Assembly (NCBI GenBank): GCA_027037575.1
Contig: JALVZP010000171.1
Coordinates: 1 to 9,256 of the forward strand
Direction: 5' to 3'
Source: Desulfobacterales bacterium
GTDB lineage: Bacteria > Desulfobacterota > DSM-4660 > Desulfatiglandales > JALVZP01
DNA length: 9,256 bases
Shown: piece after piece, positions 1 to 6,515 of the stretch
How the letters are laid out: each line of letters starts with the position of its first letter
Numbering within the stretch: position 1 is the stretch's first letter
Notes under the pieces: model-generated
What the model was told of the DNA's origin: nothing
Databases searched by the model: none
Seen by the model: only the letters and a program-made list of their open reading frames with translations
Translations under genes and position numbers: made by a program

Positions 1-173
1 AGATACTCCAGTTTTTACCAAAGACAAACTGCAAGAAATGTGGTGCCCCAACATGCATGGTATTTGCTGCCCAGATGGTAGAAGGTGGAAGATCCGTGGA
101 TCAGTGTCCAGAGCTAAGTGAAGAGAATAAAAGAAAGCTCAAGGAATACCTATCCCAGTTCCCTGGGTATTAA
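1..173 (+). CDS. C-terminal end of an Fe-S cluster (Fes-domain) protein, partial
   Basis: The frame starting at base 3 is open from the window edge to TAA at 171-173, giving the last 56 residues. They contain CKKCGAPTC followed 16 residues later by another Cys, i.e. C-x2-C-x4-C-x16-C (Cys 10, 13, 18 and 35 of the visible part). This is the Fes/4Fe-4S motif (PF04060) known from the corrinoid iron-sulfur protein large subunit of the acetyl-CoA pathway and from stand-alone electron-transfer proteins. The leading LPKTNC is typical of the family. The motif lies at the C-terminus, which argues against the corrinoid protein, where it is N-terminal, and suggests a small Fe-S protein or a longer redox protein with a C-terminal Fes module. 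The gene stops 20 nt before the next gene on the same strand, so the two are probably co-transcribed. The rest of the protein lies outside the window, so its exact role cannot be given. Confidence 0.85.
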   Translation, partial: ILQFLPKTNCKKCGAPTCMVFAAQMVEGGRSVDQCPELSEENKRKLKEYLSQFPGY

Positions 174-179
174 ATAATC

Positions 180-186
180 AAGGAGG
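180..186 (+). promoter_or_regulatory. Strong Shine-Dalgarno for the exported protein gene
   Basis: AAGGAGG lies 7 nt before the ATG at 194. It is a near-perfect anti-16S match, the strongest ribosome binding site in the window, and it fixes the start of the downstream gene. Confidence 0.85.
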
Positions 187-193
187 ATAAGAG

Positions 194-778
194 ATGAAAA
201 AGTTTAGTCTTTTCCTGATTTTTATTTTGCTCTTTGGAGGGATAGGGATGACTAATGCACAAGAAAAACCAGCTCTACTTGCTACCTCTGCCTATAATCC
301 TCCAGCTCAGATGCCTTTAAGACTTTCACCTGAGATGCAGCAGAAGGTAATAAAAAATGCAACAGTTGCTATTTCTACTGCCAAAAGAGCAAAAGCTTAT
401 TTAACTCCAGGTAAAGTCTGGCTCTGGACAGAACCTACAGGTGAAAAGGTTATTAAAGCAGCTCTTCTATATGAAGGAATCGTAGTAACGGTTATCCACT
501 TTAACCCGTTAAATGGCTCATTACTTCCTTGTGGACTGCATTCTGCTGTATTTGAGGTAAAGAATCCACAAATTGAAAGTGTAAAAAGTACTCTTCCTAA
601 GATTGTTAGTAAGATTCAGGTATTAGATGGTGCTGAGTTTAGAGAACCAGAAAATGCATGGGCAATTCCTTTGGCCTATGATGGGATGATAATTGGTCAT
701 TTAAAGGTATATTCTGACGGAACTCACATTGTGCCAGACTATCCTGCTAATCAGGAGATGAATGCATATGGTAAGTAG
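194..778 (+). CDS. Exported protein of unknown function
   Basis: This 194-residue protein starts with ATG after a strong AAGGAGG. Residues 1-22 form a classic Sec signal peptide: a Lys-Lys start, a hydrophobic core of Leu/Phe/Ile, and a likely cleavage after TNA before Gln23. No lipobox Cys is present, so the mature protein is probably a soluble periplasmic or secreted protein of about 172 residues. It has no other membrane segment and a single Cys (113). The middle (about 75-175) alternates short hydrophobic strands with Gly/Asp turns, suggesting a mostly beta fold. I do not recognise the family and see no catalytic motif. It lies between an Fe-S protein gene 20 nt upstream and a permease gene 2 nt downstream, so it could be a periplasmic partner of the permease, but that is inference from position only. 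Confidence 0.85.
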   Translation: MKKFSLFLIFILLFGGIGMTNAQEKPALLATSAYNPPAQMPLRLSPEMQQKVIKNATVAISTAKRAKAYLTPGKVWLWTEPTGEKVIKAALLYEGIVVTVIHFNPLNGSLLPCGLHSAVFEVKNPQIESVKSTLPKIVSKIQVLDGAEFREPENAWAIPLAYDGMIIGHLKVYSDGTHIVPDYPANQEMNAYGK

Positions 779-780
779 AA

Positions 781-1890
781 GTGAAAAAATTGGTTAGATT
801 CCTGAAAGAGGAGTTTTTCTTAGCTCTTCTTCTCGTTCTATTAGCAGTATTTTCTTTTCTTCATCCCTCTGAGATTCCAAATTATGTCCATTTTGTCCAC
901 TGGTCCACTATTGTGGCACTTTCTGGGCTTCTAATAATTACCACAGGCCTGAAGGAGAGTGGATACTTCTCTGTTCTTTCCAAGTGGATATTGAATAGAG
1001 CAAGGAATGAAAGAAGATTGGCAATATTCTTGATATCCCTCTCAGCATTTTTATCCACATTTCTTACAAATGACATAACCCTTTTTGTAATTGTCCCCTT
1101 AACAATAGCCATGAAAGATCAGATAGAAAATGAGATTACCAAGCTGATAATATTTGAGGCAATTTCAGTAAATGTGGGATCTTCACTTACTCCAATTGGA
1201 AATCCACAGAATCTATTCTTGTGGCATAAATGGGGCATCTCTTTTATAGAATTTATTGTTGAAATGATCCCCTTAGTTCTCCTTCTTTTCTCAATCCTTA
1301 TCATATTTGCTTTTCTGCTCTTTCCTCAAAAAGGACTAATGGTAATAAAACAGAAAAATAGGCCACAGCTAAGAAGGGATCTCTTTTACTTTTCCTTAGT
1401 ATGCCTGATAGCATATCTTATCTCACTTGATATGAAGAAGACATATCTTGCATTTTTAACTGTTTTAATCCTCTATTTCTTTTTATTCAAAGATGTGCTT
1501 TTAAAAGCAGATTGGCTTCTTCTGCTTACATTTATCATCATCTTTATAGACTTTTACCTCATCTCTACTGTTCCACTTATAAGGAATTATATCCTGAAGT
1601 TAAATCTTGAATACTCAAAGAATGTCTTTTTGCTTTCCCTTATAAGCTCACAATTGATAAGCAATGTCCCTGCAAGTGTCTTTGTCTCTAAATTTAGCAA
1701 TAACTGGTTTTCTATAGCATATGGGGTAAATGTGGGAGGAAATGGTCTTATTATAGGATCTTTGGCAAATATTATTGCCTTAAGGATAGCGAAGGATATA
1801 AATCCAAAAAGGATCTGGATTGATTTTCACATATATTCAATCCCCTATCTTCTTGTAACAGCAGCAATTGTCTATCTGAAATTTCTATAG
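781..1890 (+). CDS. ArsB/NhaD/CitMHS-superfamily anion permease (YbiR-like)
   Basis: This is a 369-residue, highly hydrophobic inner-membrane protein with roughly 10-11 predicted membrane segments. It shows the two-fold repeat of the ion transporter superfamily. In the first half, FLTND (about 94-98) is followed by NVGSSLTPIGNPQN (131-144). In the second half, the matching elements are QLISNVPAS (291-299) and GVNVGGNGLIIGSLAN (315-330). In the family these re-entrant hairpin motifs bind the substrate and coupling ion. GNPQN resembles the YbiR-type branch. The substrate (arsenite, a carboxylate or another anion, or Na+/H+ exchange) cannot be read from sequence. The start is a GTG 2 nt after the preceding stop with only a weak GGTAAG-like ribosome site, suggesting translational coupling. 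Its TAG (1888-1890) overlaps the convergent recD2 stop. No arsenic-resistance genes are nearby, so an arsB label is not justified. Confidence 0.85.
   Translation: MKKLVRFLKEEFFLALLLVLLAVFSFLHPSEIPNYVHFVHWSTIVALSGLLIITTGLKESGYFSVLSKWILNRARNERRLAIFLISLSAFLSTFLTNDITLFVIVPLTIAMKDQIENEITKLIIFEAISVNVGSSLTPIGNPQNLFLWHKWGISFIEFIVEMIPLVLLLFSILIIFAFLLFPQKGLMVIKQKNRPQLRRDLFYFSLVCLIAYLISLDMKKTYLAFLTVLILYFFLFKDVLLKADWLLLLTFIIIFIDFYLISTVPLIRNYILKLNLEYSKNVFLLSLISSQLISNVPASVFVSKFSNNWFSIAYGVNVGGNGLIIGSLANIIALRIAKDINPKRIWIDFHIYSIPYLLVTAAIVYLKFL
1885..1890. other. Palindrome CTATAG supplying both convergent stop codons
   Basis: On the plus strand TAG at 1888-1890 ends the permease, and on the minus strand TAG (plus-strand CTA at 1885-1887) ends recD2. 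The 6-bp palindrome encodes Leu-stop for both proteins. There is no spacer and no room for a conventional terminator between the genes, so any terminator must lie inside a coding region. Confidence 0.9.
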
Positions 1891-4053
1891 CTCTGCTTTT
1901 GAAAGCCTTTCATCTAACTTTGTATATCTCTTTTGGATCTTGTTATTTTTGATTCCAATAATAAATGCCTTCTTTGTTCCAACAATTACAACTAATTTCT
2001 TTCCTCTTGTTATGGCAGTATATATGAGGTTTCTTTGAAGAAGCACATAGTGCTGTATAAATATGGGAATGATTACAGCAGGATATTCTGATCCCTGTGC
2101 CTTATGAACAGATATGGCATACGCCAAGCTGAGTTCATCAAGCTCTGAATAATCGTAAGGCACAACCCCTATATCAAATGATACAAGAATCTCCTGATTT
2201 TCCTGATCTATCTTTACAATCCTTCCTATCTCTCCATTAAATACCCCTTTTTCATAATTGTTCCTTATCTGCATCACCTTATCGCCAATCCTGAATCTCC
2301 TTGTTCCACGAACTATACCAAAAGAGGAGGGATTAAGGACATCCTGTAGCTTTTCATTCAGGTTTTCTGCTCCAATTATTCCCTTGTTCATTGGACTTAT
2401 AACCTGTATATCATTATATGGATCAAAGCCAAACCTCTTTGGAATCCTATCCTTTACAAGATCTACTATTATAGATAGCCCCTTTTCAGGATCCTCTTCC
2501 TCGATAAAGTAAAAATCAGAATGCTTTTTTTCAGACTTAAATATGGGGAAGTTTCCTGCATTTATCCTGTGTGCATTTACAATTATAAGACTTTCCCTTG
2601 CCTGCCTGAATATCTCGTTCAGCTCCACAACTGGAAACATGTTTGAAGAGATTATATCCTTCAATACATTTCCTGGCCCAACTGATGGAAGCTGATTCAC
2701 ATCTCCTACAAGTATAAGTGTTGCATTCAAAGGAACAGCCTTTATAAGGTGATACATGAGGACAACATCTATCATAGATGCCTCATCTATTATAAGCATG
2801 TCACAGCTTAAAGGGGACTTTTCATTCCTTTTAAACTCTCCTTTATCAGGGCTATACTCCAGGAGCCTATGTATTGTCTTTGCCTCATATCCGCTTGTTT
2901 CTGTTATCCTCTTTGATGCCCTCCCTGTTGGAGCAGCTAAGAGGATCTTTGCTCCTATCTGAGAGAATATCTTTATGATTGCATTTATTACAGTAGTTTT
3001 TCCTGTTCCAGGCCCACCTGTTATGATCAATACCTTATTTTCTGCTACCTGCCTTATTGCTTCCTTTTGCCTTTCTGCAAGCTGAATACCAAGCTTTTTC
3101 TGAACCCATTCTATTGCCTTTTCCGCATTTATCTTCCTTATGGATTTTGGCATCTCCATAAGCCTTATTAGCCTTCTTGCAATACCTGTTTCGCAGACAT
3201 AAAATTGGGAAAGATATACTGCATCTTCTTCCCTTACTATCCTTCCTTCAAACTCCAATTTATTTAATGCATTCTCTATTACCTCTTCTGATACATCCAG
3301 TATCTTCTTACATCTTTCCATAAGCTCTTCATATGGATAATACACATGACCCTCATCTGCTACCTGCTGTAGGACATAGATGATTCCTGACATTGCCCTA
3401 AGCTCTGAGTCCTTTGGAAAGCCAAGCTTTTCAGCAATTCTATCTGCAGTAATAAATCCTATCCCAAATATATCCATTGCAAGCCTATACGGATTCTCTT
3501 TTAACACCTCAATAGATCTTTCCTTATATTTCTTATATATCTTTGGGGCATAGGATGGGCTTATTCCATGCTGTTGAAGAAATATCATTATATCCCTTAT
3601 CTCTTTCTGCTCATCCCATGCCTTCTTTATCATAGAAATCCTTTTTTCTCCTATCCCCTCCACCTCTTTTAGCCTTTCCACATCTTCCTCTATAACCTCC
3701 AATGTCTCCTCACCAAATCTCTTTACTATCCTGTTTGCCATAACAGGCCCTATCCCTTTTATAAGACCAGAACCCAAGTATTTTTCTATCCCATAGACAT
3801 TTGCTGGAACAGCAGTCTTATAGCTTATTATCCTAAACTGATCCCCATACTTCGGATGCCTTATCCATTTCCCTTTCATCTGTATGATTTCTCCAGGATT
3901 GGGAGAAGCCAAGTATCCAACTGCAGTAATAGGTTCTCTTTTTCCTGGTATCCTTATCTTTATAACTGTATATCCATCCTCTTCACTCAGGTATGTGATC
4001 CTCTCTATCTGCCCTTTTATCTCTTGTATTTCCTCTTTTATTATTTCATCCAT
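1885..4053 (-). CDS. recD2: RecD2-type ATP-dependent DNA helicase (RecD-like)
   Basis: This 722-residue SF1B 5'-3' helicase is of the RecD2 type found in bacteria independently of RecBC. Residues about 13-80 form the N-terminal OB-like region. Helix-hairpin-helix elements follow at 93-114 (GLIKGIGPVMANRI), 131-146 (VEGIGEKR) and 195-211 (FGIGFITADRI). Motor motifs are LAERQKEAI (325-333), Walker A GGPGTGKT (346-353), motif Ia LLAAPTGRAS (371-380), Walker B IIDEAS (421-426), motif III VGDVNQLPSVGPG (449-461), motif V AYAISVHKAQGSEYP (644-658) and motif VI YTAITRGKK (678-686). All key residues appear intact and the length is normal. RecD2 proteins act in DNA repair and replication-fork processing in the cytoplasm. 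The start at 4053 overlaps the end of the upstream trmO-like gene by 13 nt and has only a weak ribosome site, so translational coupling is likely. It is the last gene of a four-gene minus-strand run. Confidence 0.95.
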   Translation of the reverse strand: MDEIIKEEIQEIKGQIERITYLSEEDGYTVIKIRIPGKREPITAVGYLASPNPGEIIQMKGKWIRHPKYGDQFRIISYKTAVPANVYGIEKYLGSGLIKGIGPVMANRIVKRFGEETLEVIEEDVERLKEVEGIGEKRISMIKKAWDEQKEIRDIMIFLQQHGISPSYAPKIYKKYKERSIEVLKENPYRLAMDIFGIGFITADRIAEKLGFPKDSELRAMSGIIYVLQQVADEGHVYYPYEELMERCKKILDVSEEVIENALNKLEFEGRIVREEDAVYLSQFYVCETGIARRLIRLMEMPKSIRKINAEKAIEWVQKKLGIQLAERQKEAIRQVAENKVLIITGGPGTGKTTVINAIIKIFSQIGAKILLAAPTGRASKRITETSGYEAKTIHRLLEYSPDKGEFKRNEKSPLSCDMLIIDEASMIDVVLMYHLIKAVPLNATLILVGDVNQLPSVGPGNVLKDIISSNMFPVVELNEIFRQARESLIIVNAHRINAGNFPIFKSEKKHSDFYFIEEEDPEKGLSIIVDLVKDRIPKRFGFDPYNDIQVISPMNKGIIGAENLNEKLQDVLNPSSFGIVRGTRRFRIGDKVMQIRNNYEKGVFNGEIGRIVKIDQENQEILVSFDIGVVPYDYSELDELSLAYAISVHKAQGSEYPAVIIPIFIQHYVLLQRNLIYTAITRGKKLVVIVGTKKAFIIGIKNNKIQKRYTKLDERLSKAEL

Positions 4054-4466
4054 TCTGGAACCTTTACTTCCGACTCTGGGATCATGTGTTTGCGAGGAAC
4101 ATATGGCTTTATATCAATAACTGGGGTATTATCAAATGCATCTATGTCATTTATTTTAATGACATTATCCTCAATGGACAGGATCTTGCAGATGGTGAGT
4201 CCTATGAGATTCGGCCTTACTGGAGAGCATGTCGCAAATACACCTGAAAGGGGAGCTCCCTTGTGTCTCTTTGGATGAACCTGAAGTATGCTTCTCTGTT
4301 CAGGATTGTCATTCTTGTCAAACCAGAAAAGCACAATGATGTGGGAATAGTGCTCTAATCTCAAAAGCCCATCCTTGTATTCAGGGTATATCTCTATGTA
4401 TGCATCCCTATCCCTTTTCCTTATTACACCTACTGGATAGATCCAGAATCCATCCTTCCTTTCCAT
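4041..4466 (-). CDS. TrmO/TsaA-family tRNA-modifying protein (UPF0066), variant motif
   Basis: This 141-residue protein is a compact single-domain member of the TsaA/TrmO (UPF0066, VirR-like) family. Family members use S-adenosylmethionine to N6-methylate threonylcarbamoyl-adenosine 37 in tRNA. Visible signatures are YPVGVI near the N-terminus (10-15), LEHYSHIIVLFWF (37-49), the core GVFATCSPVRPNLIGLT (75-91) and DAFDNTPVIDIKPYVP (109-124). The core normally reads GVFATRSPxRPNPIG, so C80 replaces the usual Arg and L87 the usual Pro. The flanking SPVRPN and IGLT are intact. The fold assignment is secure, but TrmO activity is not, so I leave the symbol empty. The start at 4466 has AGGAG (plus-strand 4474-4478) 7 nt upstream, and that site overlaps the stop of the preceding gene. 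The 3' end overlaps recD2 by 13 nt. Confidence 0.85.
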   Translation of the reverse strand: MERKDGFWIYPVGVIRKRDRDAYIEIYPEYKDGLLRLEHYSHIIVLFWFDKNDNPEQRSILQVHPKRHKGAPLSGVFATCSPVRPNLIGLTICKILSIEDNVIKINDIDAFDNTPVIDIKPYVPRKHMIPESEVKVPEWMK

Positions 4467-4473
4467 AATTCCT

Positions 4474-4478
4474 CTCCT
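4474..4478 (-). promoter_or_regulatory. Shine-Dalgarno of the trmO-like gene, overlapping the upstream stop
   Basis: On the minus strand, AGGAG lies 7 nt before the ATG at 4466. It shares bases with the TAG stop (4477-4479) of the DapA-like gene, so ribosomes finishing that gene would pass directly over the initiation site. Confidence 0.7.
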
Positions 4479-5331
4479 AAGTGTTCAATCTCCTCAAGAT
4501 CTCCTTTGCCTTTTCAAATAGAGAATTATTACAGGTTACAGATTTCCCAAAGATAAGTGACTTTATGAGCTCATAGCCACCAATTTTGAGTATTTCTATT
4601 AATTCTAAGAGATGTATCCATAGATCTTTCCTTTTTTCTCCATCTTCATCTAAGATGTTCTTCCATATATGGGGGATGATGTTTGCACTCATAGATACTA
4701 TCCCATTTCTATTTGGGAAATTCAGATAGAGCTCCTCATCTCCGTCATATATCCTGAAATACGGCCTTTCTCTTACAGCATTCTGATAGTTTATTGCCCT
4801 TCTTATCCCTCCAATGAAGATAAGACCCTTTACATTTTTCAAAAATGAGAGTTCCTTTAATATAGATGTCCTTATGTTTCTTCTGTTAAATGGTCCTTTT
4901 ATCCCATCTACAATCTTTGGATCGTTGTATAGGATAAATGGATAATCAGTCATGGAAGAAAACCTTTCATACATATCAGGGAGTCCTCTGTTGCTGTGAT
5001 AATAGAGAGGAGCATCTACCCAGAAGATATCCCTTTTATAACTTCCGACCATTTTCTCAAATTCGCGTATGTTCTTTATTGTATCCTCTTCTGTAAATGA
5101 GGTAACAAAGATAAACACTGGTTGTCTTTCCTGAAGGACTTCTATACATGCTCCTACTATGTCCTTCTTTTCTTCTAAGGACAGGGAGAATCCCTTCCCT
5201 ACATAAGGGCTAAATAGAAAAATGGCATCTGCTATATCTTTTACAGATTCCAGGTGTTCTTTAAGCCGATCCCTTTCTTTTATGCTGATAAGCTCAATTA
5301 TTAGTCCCTTTGGAGGGAAGTATTCCTGCAT
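4477..5331 (-). CDS. DapA/NanA-fold (class I aldolase-like) protein lacking the catalytic lysine
   Basis: This 284-residue protein aligns by eye along its length with the dihydrodipicolinate synthase/N-acetylneuraminate lyase TIM-barrel family. Matching segments are KGFSLSLEEKKDIV (46-59, family GEGxSLSxEE), LYYHSNRGLPDMYERF (109-124, family PYYNxPxxxGLYxHF), PFILYNDP (131-138, family PxILYNVP), LKNVKGL (164-170, family xxNIxGIK) and IYDGDEELYL through GIVSMSANIIP (194-220, family LSGDDxxxL...GVISVxAN). The barrel Tyr (Y135) is kept. The Schiff-base Lys position holds I171, the GTTGE threonine pair falls on Y43-V44, and the substrate-binding Arg after YNxPS is missing. It is therefore probably not a standard pyruvate-dependent aldolase. 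The frame is intact, so it looks like a maintained divergent protein. The start overlaps the kdsD end by 38 nt and has AGGA 5 nt upstream. The pairing with kdsD might hint at sugar-acid metabolism, but the function is unknown. Confidence 0.8.
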   Translation of the reverse strand: MQEYFPPKGLIIELISIKERDRLKEHLESVKDIADAIFLFSPYVGKGFSLSLEEKKDIVGACIEVLQERQPVFIFVTSFTEEDTIKNIREFEKMVGSYKRDIFWVDAPLYYHSNRGLPDMYERFSSMTDYPFILYNDPKIVDGIKGPFNRRNIRTSILKELSFLKNVKGLIFIGGIRRAINYQNAVRERPYFRIYDGDEELYLNFPNRNGIVSMSANIIPHIWKNILDEDGEKRKDLWIHLLELIEILKIGGYELIKSLIFGKSVTCNNSLFEKAKEILRRLNT

Positions 5332-6298
5332 TTATCCTGAACTCCTCTCTTCCAAGTATGTCATGAAGATGGATAATCCCCTTAACCCTCCTATTCTTGT
5401 CTATTATAACCAGATGGGTTATTCCATAAAACTCCATCAAAGAAAGGGCTTCTCCTGCACTTTGATTCTCGTCTACTGTCTTTGGAGATTCTGTCATAAT
5501 ATCTCTGGCCTTTAAGCTACTTATATTATTATGCTTTATCAATGCCCTTCTAATATCTCCATCACATATAATTCCCTTAAGCCTCTTATCACCATCTACT
5601 ACAACTGTTGCACCGATGTTCTTCTTGTTTATCTCATTTAGGACATCCTGAATAGAATTCTCTTCACTAACCATTGGTATCATACTTCCCTTTCTCATAA
5701 TGTCCTTTACTTTACTTGCAAGCCTTTCTCCAAGACTTCCACCAGGATGAAATTTCTTAAAGTCTTCCTTTGTAAATCTCCTGCAATGCATAAGAACCAC
5801 TGCCAGTGCATCACCCATTGCCAAGGTGGCAGTCGTGCTTGCTGTTGGAGCAAGTCCCATAGGACAGGCTTCTCTTTCCACTCCAACATCTATTACCACA
5901 TCACTCATCTGTGCGAGAGGAGAAGTCGGATCTCCTGTAAATGCTATAATCTTTATGCCCATATCCTTTAGTATAGGAATAATCCTGTTTATCTCTATTG
6001 TCCTCCCACCATTGGAGATGGCAATTACTATGTCATCCTTTGTTACCATTCCTAAATCACCATGTATCGCCTCTGCTGGATGTAAGAAAAGGGATGGTGT
6101 CCCAGTGCTATTTAATGTAGCTGCTATCTTTCTTCCTACAAGCCCTGACTTTCCCATGCCTGTAATGACCACTCTCCCTTTAGCATTAAGAATTATATTC
6201 ACTGCCTTTTCAAAATCTGATCCTAATCTTTTTATAAGTGCTGCTATAGATTCTGCTTCTATCCTTAATACCTCCTTTGCACGATCTATTATCTCCAT
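5294..6298 (-). CDS. kdsD: Arabinose-5-phosphate isomerase (SIS + two CBS domains)
   Basis: This 334-residue cytoplasmic enzyme interconverts D-ribulose 5-phosphate and D-arabinose 5-phosphate, the first committed step towards KDO for lipopolysaccharide or capsule. The SIS domain spans about 35-175: VVITGMGKSG (43-52), STGTPSLFLHPAEAIHGDLGM (64-84), AISNGG (93-98) and EREACPMGLAPTASTTATLA (141-160). HPGGSLG follows at 184-190. Counted against E. coli KdsD, the catalytic Lys, two Glu and His fall on K50, E102, E143 and H184, all present, with H79 in HPAEAIHGD. Two CBS domains follow (about 197-256 and 263-322), with IMRKG and IMTESP starts. I chose the ATG at 6298 because GGAG (6306-6309) lies 7 nt upstream and a promoter sits just before it. 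The open frame runs 132 nt further upstream, but that part is low-complexity and contains the promoter. The family could also be called KpsF or GutQ, with KdsD the generic choice. First gene of its run. Confidence 0.92.
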   Translation of the reverse strand: MEIIDRAKEVLRIEAESIAALIKRLGSDFEKAVNIILNAKGRVVITGMGKSGLVGRKIAATLNSTGTPSLFLHPAEAIHGDLGMVTKDDIVIAISNGGRTIEINRIIPILKDMGIKIIAFTGDPTSPLAQMSDVVIDVGVEREACPMGLAPTASTTATLAMGDALAVVLMHCRRFTKEDFKKFHPGGSLGERLASKVKDIMRKGSMIPMVSEENSIQDVLNEINKKNIGATVVVDGDKRLKGIICDGDIRRALIKHNNISSLKARDIMTESPKTVDENQSAGEALSLMEFYGITHLVIIDKNRRVKGIIHLHDILGREEFRINAGILPSKGTNN

Positions 6299-6331
6299 AA
6301 TCAATCTCCAGTTTATTTGATTACCTTTGTT

Positions 6332-6359
6332 TTTATAGCAAAAAGAAGGATAATTGCAA
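6332..6359 (-). promoter_or_regulatory. Predicted extended -10 promoter of the kdsD run
   Basis: On the minus strand TTGCAA (6354-6359) is followed after 16 bp by TATAAA (6332-6337). TGC precedes the -10 box, making the extended -10 motif TGnTATAAA. Transcription would begin near 6325, about 27 nt before the kdsD ATG. No later promoter of comparable quality was noticed, so it may drive all four genes. Confidence 0.6.
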
Positions 6360-6452
6360 TAAAGATAAATCCCTGTTTTCTTTAAATCAGTGGTTATCCT
6401 AAAAAGATGAAGCAAAACAGAACCTTTCACTCAAACCAGCTCTTGCAATAAG

Positions 6453-6481
6453 TTGACAATAAAAATCTCATTTGTTAAAAG
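6453..6481 (+). promoter_or_regulatory. Predicted sigma70-type promoter of the oxidoreductase-larC run
   Basis: A perfect TTGACA (6453-6458) is followed after 17 bp by TAAAAG (6476-6481, 4 of 6 to consensus). The start point would be near 6488, leaving about 28 nt of leader before the ATG at 6516. The -10 box is imperfect, so the call is moderate. Confidence 0.5.
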
Positions 6482-6503
6482 GGCCTGGGTTAAAAAACAA
6501 AAA

Positions 6504-6511
6504 AGGGGTGA
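6504..6511 (+). promoter_or_regulatory. Shine-Dalgarno fixing the oxidoreductase start
   Basis: AGGGGTGA ends 4 nt before the ATG at 6516. It supports that ATG over the in-frame TTG at 6453, which has no ribosome site and is itself the -35 box. Confidence 0.7.
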
Positions 6512-6515
6512 GATA

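Larger units (their letters stand above)
6299..6515. other. Divergent intergenic region between kdsD and the Fe-S oxidoreductase gene
   Basis: This 217-bp AT-rich spacer holds one plausible promoter in each direction and the ribosome sites of both flanking genes. I see no RNA gene, riboswitch-like fold or convincing small coding frame. TTGCAATAA occurs twice in the same orientation (6354-6362 and 6443-6451), once over the kdsD -35 box and once immediately next to the -35 box of the oxidoreductase gene. Confidence 0.7.

Noticed and set aside
1801..1821. Small inverted repeat AATCCA/TGGATT near the end of the permease gene as a terminator
   Set aside because: Only a 6-bp AT-rich stem with a 9-nt loop and no T-tract after it; too weak to call.
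3856..4278. Plus-strand open frame opposite recD2 and the trmO-like gene
   Set aside because: It lies antisense to two confidently identified genes and its product has no recognisable features.
6299..6430. In-frame upstream extension of kdsD by 44 codons
   Set aside because: The extension contains the predicted kdsD promoter, is unlike the family N-terminus and has no good ribosome site. The ATG at 6298 has GGAG 7 nt upstream and matches KdsD length.
6453..6515. TTG start adding 21 residues to the Fe-S oxidoreductase
   Set aside because: The TTG is the first triplet of a perfect TTGACA -35 box, and the ATG at 6516 has a clear ribosome site.
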